A DNA stretch of 64,000 bases, from contig OX031068.1 of assembly GCA_943736015.1 (NCBI GenBank), forward strand, positions 25,800,296 through 25,864,295, in the 5' to 3' direction. Below, in pieces: positions 23,301 to 36,197 of the stretch. Source of the stretch: Tridacna crocea (taxonomy: Eukaryota > Mollusca > Bivalvia > Cardiida > Cardiidae). Below the pieces are notes generated by a model that worked only from the letters and a program-made list of their open reading frames with translations, was not told the origin of the DNA and did not search any database. The number at the start of each line of letters is the position of its first letter. Positions within the stretch are counted from its first letter, which is position 1. The position numbers and the translations under genes were made by a program.

Positions 23301-26300
23301 GTGCAGTCCGCACAGGCTAATCCGAAACGACACTTTCCGATTGTATGTGATTTTCTGTTTTACACAAGTCTACTGTAGCACAAAATCTAATGTAGTCGTA
23401 AAGTGCCGTCTCGGATTAGCCTGCGCGGACTGCGCAGGCTAATCCGGGACGACACTTTACGCAAATGTCCGAATGCACCTTTTCGCGTGTTGCACTCCAT
23501 ATTGTAATGAAATGTTGGCTGTTTGTGATAAACAAACATGAAAAGATTAAATATTTTTAATTTTAGCATGTTAAATGTTTACCCCTTATATCTTGTTCTC
23601 TTTAGTATATAGATAGATGATTAAGAGAGGGCTTGAAAGGAGCACAAAGTGCTCAAGATGAAATGTTGTAATTGTGCTGTGTCCAGTGTCTGTTGTTGTT
23701 TGTATGGTGGTCAAGAATTACCTTATTGTCAGTCTGATACATATTGGAGTTAATCAGTATTTTTGTCTTGGTAATATCTCGGAGAGGCTGATAATACTAT
23801 TGCCTGGAAAAACTTCTATACTGAGTTGTGTGGGGTTACAGTGACAAATGTGAGAAAAACCTTGTGTGCCCTTAATAGGCCATGTTTTCAGTATTAAAGC
23901 TATGCAAGTAAGCCAGGATGTTGGTCTTGATTATATCTGTCTTTAACCAGTATTAAATTAGGTTGCCTCAAGTTGATAAGTAGGTCATTGGGACAAACCT
24001 GAAGAAAAACCCTCTGTGCACTATAGAGGCCTTATTTTCAGTAAGATACTCATTAGCACTGGGAAGAATGTTTGTCTAAATGTAATATCTTTGACAATTT
24101 TGGAATTTGCTCACACCAGATCAAAGAGTAAGTGCTATTGTTTATAGTTTATATGTAGTGACAAATATCGTGACTCAAGCTACTGTGAATTAATTGGTAA
24201 TTCCTTTCAATTTCAACAAGTCCATGACTTTGTTGTTTAACCCATTACCACACAATCCCTACTTTTGACGCCCCTGAGAAAGAAGCCTTTTGAAAACACT
24301 GTGGGAAAAGGAGAAAATGCTGGTAACCAGCATTTTCTCCTTTTCCCACAGTGTTTTCTACCCTTCCCAGAGCAAATTTAAATTTTTCAGTCACCTTTAT
24401 TTTGTCGTCTGCAAAAGCTTTCAATTTGGACCAGTCTAAAATTTTCTTGTGTGGTAAAGAGTTAAAGAGTGTATTTTGTTATTCAAACAGGAGCTGACAG
24501 AACAAGTAGAGTGTATGAAAATGAAAGATGAGACCATGACATCTACTTTGCAAGTCATACAGAAAGAGTCTGAAGTGTTAAACACAGAGAAGGCGGTAAG
24601 GTTTTTGTTTGTTGTCAGTATTGTGTCAGTCAAATCAGCCAGTGCACCTCTCCATGCTTTCCTGGAGTTCTTTTTACCAGTGCTTCTAACAGTATTCTTT
24701 ACAAGCTAATGCAAGTTCAGGAATGTTTTATAACTTCTATCCAGAATACTAGTATTTAGCAAAAGAGCTGATAGGGTATATCCAAGATCAATGTGCACAG
24801 AGTAGTCTGATTTTGTTTTGATTTGTCTACAAAAGGAAACCTGATCTTGATTTATACTGTTTTCAATTAGCAATGGAAGGTGTAATAGTCCGGGGGTTGG
24901 GCTTTGTTGACACATGTGGATAATGTGGGTTTAGCTCGGACTACATACATAATGAAATTTAGAAATTTTTTAGCATAATGATAAATTCTTTAACCATTTC
25001 CTTCACAACAAAATTTCAGACTACTCCAGATTGAAAGTAGATGTAGACAAGAATTCAAATGTAGCCCAATTGATGATTTCTGTCTTTCATATGGTAGTAA
25101 ACATTGTGGTTACCGGCATTTTCTCCTTTTCCAAGCATGTTTTCCTAAAGGTTCTGTCCCAAAGTCATTAAAACTACAGATTGTCTGGCAAAGGATTAAT
25201 GAAGAGCAAGGTACTATGCACATGTGATATTTTGTCTCCTTGAGGTATTTAACCCATTACCCCTTAAGGCATTTCTGTGGTATCTGTAATTGACCCAAAA
25301 TAACAGCAAAGATGAAGCTGATTCTTACATGTATATGACACCTTTTGATAGCATAGAAAACATTGTGGCAAAAGGTGAAATTGCTTGTCACAAGCAATTT
25401 CACCTTTTGTCACAATGTTTTCCAAAGGGTCCTACAAGCAATGTGTAGAAATGAGTATCTATGGAGTAAAGGCTGAACAATTTACTAAACAACCAAATGA
25501 GCTATACTCTTTGAAAAGGGGGCCTAATGTATCTGTGAAAATCTCCATCCACATCAGTCAGCGCATGCCACAAAGGCTGACCTGGTCCAAAACCTTCTGC
25601 TGTTGATCAACTAAAGTTTGTTGGACTAGTTAAAAACTTTGTCATCTGTTAACCCATTACCACACAATCCCTACTTTTGACGCCCCTGAGAAATAAACCT
25701 TTGGAAAACATTGTGGGAAAAGGAGAAAATGCTGGTAACCAGCATTTTCTCCTTTTCCCACAGTGTTTTCTACCCTTTCCAGAACAAATTTCTATTTTTT
25801 AGTCACCTTTATTTTGTCGTCTGCAAATGCTTTCAATTTGGACCAGTCTAAAATTTTGTCGTGTGGTAAAGGGTTAATGGGTTAACCTGTTACCACACAG
25901 CAAAATTTAAGACCTATCCAAATTCAAAGCATTTTCAGACAATAATTTAAAGTGGCTCAAATGGTCCAATTTTGCTTTGATAGGGTAGAAATTTTTGTGG
26001 GAAAAGGAGAAAATGCTGGTTACCAGCATTTTTCCTTTTTCCCACTATGTTTTTTTAATGGCTTTTTTCCCAGGTGCGTAAAAATTAGGCATTGTGTGGT
26101 AAAGGATTAAACAAATCCCATTATTTGTGCCAAAGTTAAATGTAGCCTTTTGACAAGCCTGAACTTTTGTCGTTTATTTGGAATTTATTTAGCCATCAGA
26201 CTACTTGTAGAAAATGGTACTTTTAAGCCATTATAAGGATCTGAATAGTGCAGCTGATTTCCTGTATTTGTCAGAATATTGGAACTCTTTTTCAGACAAG

Positions 26301-29300
26301 AAAATTTTCGACTTCTTTATTTAATTCTTTACAAAACGACTTCAGACTTGTCCAAACTGAAAACATTTGCAGATGACAAAATAAAATATTGAGACTCAAA
26401 AATTGAAACTTGACTTGAAAAAGGTATAAAACATTGTGGGAAAAGAAGCAATTGTGGTTACCAGCATTTTCTCCTTTTCCTGCAATGTTTAACAGTTTTC
26501 AGAGGGCTTCTTCAACTGGATCTTAACAACCAGGGATTCTTTGGTAAAAGATTGAAAAACTTCTTACAGGTGACAATTGAAATATACCTCAGATTATGAG
26601 ATTTGTTCCTAAACAGGTAGAAAACAATGTGGAAGCAACATCAGCATCTTTTCCTTTTTCTCCATAATTTTGTGAAAAATTATTCTGCCTCAGCATCTTA
26701 GAAAGATGGGATTTTTCTTTAACCCTTAAGTCTTCACCAAATTGAAACCATTTCAAGATGACAGTTTAACTCTTTGTGAAACGACAAAATATATGGCAGG
26801 TCTAAATTGAAAGCATTTACAGACGACAAAATGGATGTAACTCAAAAATTGGAATTAGTTTTGTTAAGGGTAGAAAACATTGTGGGAAAAGGAGAAAATG
26901 CTGGTTACCAGCATTTTCTTCATTTCTCACAATGTTTTCAAAAGGCATCTATCTCAGGGTCATAAAAACCGGTGATTGTTTTGTAAAGAGTTAAATGTAG
27001 CCCAAAAAATGCCCGTTGTCTGTCATAGATTAGAAAAGAATTGCGGGAAAAGGAGAAAATGCTGGTTACCAAAATTTTTCCTTTTCCCACAATATTTTCA
27101 AACGGCTTCTTTCTTAGGGTAATATAAACTCATGATTGTGTGATAAAGGCTTAAATTACATATCTGTCACTGTTGATGTACACTTTCTAACAGGAGAAAC
27201 AAAACCTAGCATTGCTTTTAGAATGATTATAGTGAAAAGGTTAGATATGTTTGTTAGAGAGTAATTGATAGCATTTTGCACTTGCAGGATCTTGTAGAGC
27301 AAGTCAAACTTCTCACTGAAGCCAGGGACCAGCTAATGGAGAAAATCCAAACTATAAAACAGGATGAAGCCAATTCTAGTCAGTCTAAAGAAGAAACTTT
27401 AATTATGCTCAATGACAAGAATCAGGGCCTGCAGGAGAAAATTGGTGCCTTAGAAATGGAAAATAAAAAGCTATGTACATCTGTGGAAGAGCTTACACAG
27501 AGTATGAAGGTGGGATATGTTTTGTTTATTTGTTTTGTGTGTAGAATGGAATTTTCTAATCAGTAAGATCACAAAGCAATGTTTAGGAGCCAAATAGAAA
27601 TTAGCTATGCGCTGTGAAAAGGAAGCTTAACTATTTACCAAACGACAAAATTTTAGACTGGTCCAAATTGAAAACACTTGCAGATGACAAAAAAACTTAG
27701 CACAAAATTTGAAATTTGTTTCCAGCAGGGTAGAAAACATTGTGGAAAAAAGGAGAAAATGCTGGTTACCAGCATTTTGTCCTTTTTCCTCAATGTTTTC
27801 AGGAAGCTTCTATCTCATGGTCATAATAAGCAGGGATTGTTTGGTAAAGGGTTAATGCACATGTGAAAATTATTGACTCAGTTCAGCCTGTGCAGGTTGA
27901 CTAGGGCCAAAACTTTCCGCTAATGGTCAGTTTTCTGTATGTCCAAGGACCAGTGTACCTCATGACTTAAGGGGTTGTTAGACAAAATTGATTTTATGGA
28001 TCCATAATTATCTAAAGACTTGCTTGGTATTACCCCTTTACCACATGGCAAAATTTTATAACTAACCAAATTCAAAGCATATTCAGACAAACAATTTCGT
28101 GGCTAAGATGATGCAAGTTTTCTTTGAAAGGTAGAAAAATTTGTGGGAAAATTAGAAAATGCTGGTTACCAGCATTTTCTTCTTTTCCCACAATGTTTTC
28201 AAAAGACTTTGTCCTTAGGGTCATTAATAGTCATCATTGTGTGGTAAAGGGAGCTGCATCATGGAGCTGCATTAAGCCCCATTTTGCAAGAGCATGGCTC
28301 AAATGTATTCTGTTATAAAGACTTTCTTAACTCATTACCAAACGACAAAATTCAAGATGGTCCAAATTGAAAGCATTTGCAGACGACAAAATAAAAGTGA
28401 CTGAAAATTCGAAATTTGTTCTGTGAAGGGTAGAAAACATTGTGGGAAAAGGAGAAAATGCTGGTTACCATCATTTTCTCCTTTTCCCACAACGTTTTCT
28501 AAAGGCTTCTTTCTTAGGGGCATCAAAAGTAGAGATTGTGTGGTAATGGGTTAAGCTGTACTTAAGTTCTTGTTAAGCTGGAACTGCAACTCAGAATCTC
28601 TGGTTTTCTTACCCTTCACTATTCCAGTGGGATCAGTCCTTGTCAAAAGTTTTTCATCAATTTTTGTAATCTTTCTTGCCAAATATCAAGTAAAATTATT
28701 TGACTTAAGTTCTACAATGTAATTAGTCAGCATTTATGTTGCACCAATGTAATTTACCTTTCTGTAAATGTGGGTTTGGCATGCTCACCCCAGTAACGCG
28801 GTATATTTGTTGTCAAGCCTGACATGCTAAACAGAAAATGGCGGCGAATACAAAGAGAAAGATTGTTTATTTCAGTTTTATTTTAGCTGATATTTCGCTC
28901 TAGGTTAATTACAACAATTTTTTCCCGAATTTTCCTATCGACTTGGATAGTGTTGGCTGTTTCGATAATTAAATAGACACAGTCAAATTATCTCATGTCT
29001 ATAACAAATTGTGTCAGACTTTTTTGTTTACATGACGCCCAATGCTGCATTTTCATTGGCCGATAAGATGTTGGAACACCTATCAATCAAAATTGGCAGA
29101 AAGGTCAACTTGAATGTCTGTAACTCTTGACCACAGAATCCCGATTGTTTACGACTCTGAGATAGAAGCCTTTTGAAAATATTGTGGGAAAAGGAGAAAA
29201 TGGTAACCAGCATTTTCTCCTTTTTCCGCAATGTTTTCTACTTGGTTAAAGGAAAGTGTCATCATTTGAGCCACATTGAAATTGTCATCTGCAAATATTT

Positions 29301-32300
29301 TGAATTTGGATGGGTTTAACATTTTGTCGTGTGATAAAGAGTTTAAAAATATAAAGATTTATGATGCATGATGTAGAGAATGTGATTTTAAAATTGTGGT
29401 TGACTTGGTCTGAGTATAAGGTTACTGTAAAGAGACTGATTATATCAGACTGTGTAGATCAGTGATCAGACTGCACAACTTGTGCAGTCTGATCACTGAT
29501 CTTCACTGTCTAAAAATCACATAAATTGCCCTTGGCATTCTGATAAGTTATTTCTTTTTTATCAGGATAAAGATTCAAAGTGCTGTGAGCTGCAGTCTGA
29601 ACTGGAACACTATCAGATGGAATCTGACTCACACAAAGTAAAAGTGCAAGAACTAGTAGAAAAGAACAGATTGCTAGAAACTGAGAGAAATGAATTACAG
29701 AATTCCTTGAGTAATGTCAATGATAGTAAAAGTTCAGAAAGTGAGGTTTTAGAAAAGTATGAGAAGCTTTTAGATGTGAATAAAGGTCTAGAAGAAGATC
29801 TAAAAGCCACTAAATGTAAATTAGATGAAATAGACAACTTGCATTTGGAACAAAGTATTCAAGAAAAAGATTCCAAGATACACAAATTACAGGATGAAAT
29901 AAAGAAGCTCCATGACGAAATGGAAGGTTTATTGAGTGAAGTTGAAACTATTAGTGATAATATGAATAGTGAAAAGGAGAAAAATGCTGTTTTACAGTCT
30001 GTGCTCACAGAAACACAGAATCAAGTAAAGAACTTAAGCACAAAAGTGAAAGAATTTGAAAGTGAAAATATTACTCTTGAAGAGAAAATTAAACAACTAG
30101 AATCAGTGGATCATGCACAAGAAAATGCTGAAAAAGAGGAAAAACTTAAGGGACAAATTCATAAATTTGAAAGTGAAATTGAAAGAAAAGAAGAGGAACT
30201 GTTACATTCTGAAGAACTGAGGGAAAATCTGACTTATGAAGTCAATGAATTAAAAGAGGAAAAAGACATTCAGTTAGTGGAAATTAAAAGTTTGAAAGAT
30301 AAAATCAATGAATGGGACAATCTTATGGCAATACTTAAGCAAGACAAAGACCATGTTGTGCAGGAGTTAGACGAGTCTGAAAAACGGGAACAAAATTTGA
30401 GAAAAGAAATTGATTTCCTGATGGTTTCTTTGAATGAAGCTCTTAAAGAGAGGGACACACTCCAAGATGAAGTTTTTAAGTTAACAGAGAAAGATGGTTC
30501 CTTGCCTGATAATGTTGAAAAAATGAAACAAAAAGTTCAAACATTGATAGAGGAGAAAGTAAGACTGGAGAAAGAGTTAAATCAGACATACCTGTCTAAA
30601 AGTGATCTTGCAACAGAATTGCAATCATTAAAGTCAAAGCTTAACTCTGCATATGAAGATAAAGATTCTGTGGAAAGGGAAAAGGAGTCAATGTCTGTGA
30701 TGCTACAACTTGCTCAGGAAAAGGCAGATGCCTTGAATGAGGAAATTACTGGATTTCAAACAGAAAGGAAGGAAGTGGATGCAATCAAACAAAAGTGTAT
30801 AGACACTGAAACAGAGAAAGAAAGTATTGCACAGGAGTTAGCAAACAGTAAAGACTTGGTAGAAAGTAAACTTAAAGAGATCCAAGATAGGGATGTTTAC
30901 ACAAAAGAACTTGAATTGAAAGTGATTGATATGTCAGAGTCTTTATCTAAATCCAAGAGAATGTACGAAGAGTTAAAAAGTCAAATAGAATCAGAGGAAG
31001 CTAATCTGTCACAGATACAAGAGAAAGAAATAAGTGAGTTAAAACAAACAATAGATGATCTTACTCAGAATAGGGATGAACTGAAGTTGAAGATGGAAGA
31101 TTTTGATAAAGTTGTTTGTGAAAATGAAAGTAGAAGAATTGAAATTGCTAAACTTCAAGAAGACCTGCAGAGACTAATTGAAGAGAAAGAGGGACAAATT
31201 TGTGAAATAGAAACAATTAAAGTTGAAAATGCTAATCTTCAAATGTCTGTAAAAGATTTTACTTCTAAAATTAATGATACTGAAGAGAGAGACAAAGTGA
31301 ATTTAAATGAAAAGGAAAGTCTCTCATCAGAGATATCTCAATTAAAGGTTGAATTAAATACATTGAAATTTGCAAAAGATAATCTACAATCAGAGTTTGA
31401 TAATTTGTTAGAAGAAAACAAACACCTTAAAGATGCCAACACATCTGCTCAGGAAAAAGGAGAAGAATTGGAGAAAAAGTTTGCAGAGGCAAATCAGTCT
31501 ATTGAATCTTATGTTGAAAAAAATTCTAGATTTGAAAATGATGTTAAAACATTGGAGGTAGACAAAATGTCACTGTCTTCACAGATTGAGATAATCAACA
31601 ATGAAAAGGAAATCATTACCAATGAGAGAGATACTGTTAAAATAGAACTTGAGGCCAAGTCCAAAGAATGTGAGTCAAGACAGCAAGAAAACAGTAAATT
31701 GAATTCTGCACTAAGTCAGGTGGAAAGTGAAAAAGAGCAGATAGAAAAGCAACTTTCAGAGAAAAATGAAAAAGAAAATTTGTTGAAAAAAGACCTAGAT
31801 GAAGCAGCCACAAGATTGTCTAATTTTTCCGAAATTAAAGTTAGACTTGAGCAGGAAATAGAAAATTTAAAAACGAGTAAATTAAAAGAGAACTCTGATG
31901 AAATGAATGAACTACAACAGAAATTTGACAACCTTGGTGCAAAAACTGAGGATCTGACTCTGAAATATCAAGAAGCTGATGCTGTTTGTGAGAACTTGAA
32001 ATCTGAGTTACAAACTAAGTCAAACGAATTGGAAAGACTTGCTGATGAACTTAGTAAGAAAACACAAGAAGTTGAGACAAGTCAGAAGAATTTTGAGTCC
32101 GAGAAACTGAAACTTGAAGAAATTATAAGTGAAAAGGAACAAATGAATCAGCAACTACAAATAGAATTCCAATCAAAAGTTGAAGCATTACAAAGAGAAA
32201 AGGAGAAAGTGAGCGAAGAAGTTGAGAAAGTTGCACAGATCAGAACCCAAACAGAGGCAGAACTAAAAAAAAATAATAGTACGCTGCAAGATGAAATAGA

Positions 32301-35300
32301 AGAACTCAAGGTGAAGTTAGAGAACAGTAAGGTTGCGATAAAACAATCAGAAGAGAAGAATACTGAACTTGTTACTCAAATTGAAAAATTAACAACAGAT
32401 CTGGAAGATGCAAAGAAATTAATTTCACAAAAGGAGTCCACTAGCACAGAGGAAGTGAATGCACTAAAGAAACAAGTAGAAGAACTAAAGATCAGTTGTG
32501 ATGAATCAATCAAACAGTATAAGGAGCTTGAAGGTGATGCAAAATCAAAAGAAGATGATCTTCTGGCTAAATGTAAAGATTTAGAGGACAAAATGAAGGA
32601 ATTAGAGAGAGATCAGCATAGTAAAGTTGAAGAATCAAAACAACAATCTGAGGTAGGGACACCATACAAGGTTATACATTTTCTTTCACAATTAACCAAT
32701 ATAATATAACACATGTTATATTTTTGTCTAATCAACTGACATTTTCCACCGTCTTTATAGAACAAATTTGGTTGTAAGCTCTAAAAAAAATTTTGATTCT
32801 GACAATTTCTTTTATCCTTTCACAACACAGCAATGCTTTTTAACGACCCTGTGAAAGAAGCTTAATGGAAACATTGTGGGAATAGGTAACCGGCATTTTC
32901 TCCTTTTCCCTTAAAGTTTCCTACCCTATCAAGAAAAATTGTGTCGATTGAGCCAAAAATGAAATTTGTCATCTGCAAAAGCTTTCAGTTTGGATAGGTG
33001 TAAAATTTTGCTGTGTGGTAAAGGGTAAATTTAGATGTGTAAAATTTTTCTGTGTGGTAAAAGGTTAATTTAGATTTCTTTCACTTAGCTTTTTCTTGAT
33101 TGAAAGATATTTGTCTTTTGTGTACTAAATTTGAATGACATTCAGGTAAAATTCTTTGAAATGGAGAAATTGTTTTTGATGAGCAATTTTTTTCATTATT
33201 TGCCATGTATTTAACTATCTCTTTGTGAAGAGGGTGGAAATGAAATTTCAAACCTGGGTGCGTATTCACCAACCATTCTTGAGAATATTCTTAGTCTTAT
33301 TCTCCAAGGTATTCTACATTTGTAGGTTTAGCCAATCAGAAGCTGTGTACTTACAAATGTAGAAAATTCTGGAGAATAAGACAACGTTCTTAAGAATGGT
33401 TGGTGAATACAGGTCCTGAATTATTGATGCATTTTTTCTCATACAGGTTTCCAGTTCAGAAGTAGAAAAGTTAAAAGAAACTTTGAAAAGTAAAGAAGAT
33501 ATGTGTAACAAATTGAAAACTGTGGCTGTCAAAACCAAGAAAGATTTAGCAGATGTAAAAACTAAGGTAACAATTTGGATAACATTTATTACTCTAATCT
33601 CCAGATAGAGGGAGTGATTTTGATTTCAAAATTGAAAATATTTATTATTGTCCTCCAAATCCCATGTTATGGGTACTCAATAGAATCGTCTCATTGAGAC
33701 AATTCTAATGAGTACCCACAACATAGGGTTTGGAAGAGAAATAATGGATTTAGAATACCATCACTCACTCTTATCTGGAGCGCTGATTACTCATAGGTTT
33801 ATTTTTTAGTCCTACACCAAACAACAAAGTTCAAGACTAGTCCAATTGAAAGCATTTTCAGATGGCAAATTAAAGATATAATCATACAGCTAGAGAGAAA
33901 AAAATGCCTGAAAATGCTTGAAAGTTTGTAGAATGGCTCAGAGTTTAGGCAGCTGTGTAAACATAGATCACCAATGTATATGGTGCATCAGATACAGAAG
34001 TTCGAGGGATTTGTCCTCACTTAACCCATTACCAAATGACAAAATTTTAGACTGGTTCAACTTGAAAGCATTTGCAGACAACAAAATAAAGGTGACTGAA
34101 AAATTGAAATTTGTTTTGAGAAGGGTAGAAAACACTGTGGGAAAAGGAGAAAATGCTGGTTACCAGCATTTTCTCCTTTTTCCTACAGTGTTTTCAAAAG
34201 CTTCTTTCTCAGGGGCATCAAAAGTAGGGATTGTGTGGTAATGAGTTAAAACTGAAAACAGCTACACTGATTTGTTTGAAAGTCTCAAAAAAATATAATG
34301 CATTTTCCATCTGCCATAATCTGTGCAACCTTGCAGCTATCAGGGGCAACATTTGGAATGAATATGTAAGAATGGTTATAGTTTCATAGAATAAGGTTGA
34401 AATGGGTTAAAAACTGGTTCAGAGGTAGTATAGATATATCTTGAAATGTTACTCTAAATATGAAATCTATCAAAATGAAGAAAACATTGTGGGAAAGAGA
34501 GAAAATGCATAGAAACTGAAAGAGATGAGTTACAGAATTCTTTGAGTAATGTCAATGATAGTAAAAGTTCAGAAAGTGAGGTCCTTCAGAAGTGTGAATA
34601 TATTTGATAATTATGTTCACAATTCAAAAAGATCATTAAGATTTACAAAGTACAAAGGCCGATGTAACTTCTTAAATATCTGGGCTGTTTATGAAGAAAA
34701 CGACAAGTTAATGTTGTTGCCCAGGCTTTGTGTTGTGCTTTGTAGTCGTTACATGAAAACTTGGACATTTTGTAATGTCTCTGTTAGATTGTTAACTCTT
34801 TATCACACAATCATGGCTTTTAATGATCCAGAGGGAGAAGCCTTCTGAAAACATTGTGGAAAAGGTAACAGAACAGAACAGAAGTTTATAATGAGAAAAC
34901 TGCACAGTTGTACATAGTCAAAAAAAGTATCATTACTAAACATGAAATAATAAAAGATCTAGAGAGTATGACAGTAAGAAAAGACTACATTATACAGTGT
35001 GTGTGTAGCACTTTCAGCAAAGTTAAAAGATATGTTTCAGATAATTTAAGTTTTACTTAACAGTGGTACACACATAACTGTCTACTGAACAGTAGGTAAA
35101 CAAAGCAAAATGGAACAAACAGACATAAAAAGAAATGTTCAACACACACAAACAAAATCAATGCTGAACTTTAAAACAACACAACTAGACTACTTTGCTA
35201 TCATTTACATCATATAATATTCCAGCTCACAGCTCAGGCAGAAGAATTAAGACAATCTAAAGTGAACTATGTTGCTTTACAAAAACAAATGGACGATGTG

Positions 35301-36166
35301 GCAAATGAGAAAGAAGCTAAGCATGAAGCTAAAGTAAAGACTTTAAAAGAAACCATTGAGGGAGTGAAGAAAGAATTGGAAACTGTGACCAAGGAACGAG
35401 ACGATTTCAAAGCAGATTTTGAAAAGACCTTACAGCAGCTAACAGATGTAAAGACTGAATTGGCTGATCTGAAAGCAAAGAAAGATGAACTGATGAGTGC
35501 TAAGGAGTCATTAGAGGGACAAAATAAGGTACAGAATTGGTTACATTATGGTGTGGTTTTTATGATTCTAGACTGAGAATAGTTGTATGAAATGGAAAAT
35601 TGCCTAATCACCTTACCAAACAGCCCTGTGTTTTAATGACTCTGGGGTGAGATGGCTTTTGAAAACAATATGGGAAAAGGAGAAAATGCTAGTAAACATC
35701 ATTTTCTCCTTTTCCTGTATTCTTTTCTATCTTTGGAAAGGTAAATCTTATCATTTGAATTAAGTTCAATCTGGTTACTGCAAAATCTGTGTATAGGAGC
35801 TGTCTAAAATTTTTGAGTCAATTTCTAAAGTAAGTCCTATTTCATTTGAAAATGAGAATGAAAGGTTAATTCTTTGCAACATATACACAAGTTGTAACCA
35901 GCATTTTCTCCTTTTCCCGCAATGTTTTTTATTCTGACAAAGACAAAAATCATCATTTTAAATACCTTTAATTTGTTGTCTGTAAATGCCTTCAATTAGG
36001 TTGAGTCCAAAATTTTGTTGGTTGGTAAAGAATTATTTCTTTCCCCATTAAATCTAGGTCATGGAATCGTTCAGAATTCAAGTAGAAGAGGTGAACAAGG
36101 TAAGATTGATTCTATAATAGCTGTTTTTATTGTCATGCTCGTGGTTGCAGTCCTTGTCATCATTGT

Positions 36167-36197
<31 letters not shown>

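Noticed and set aside
34549-34848. 99-codon reading after the exon 8 copy
   Set aside because: It is in a different frame from the exon 8-derived segment and runs into a MITE end.
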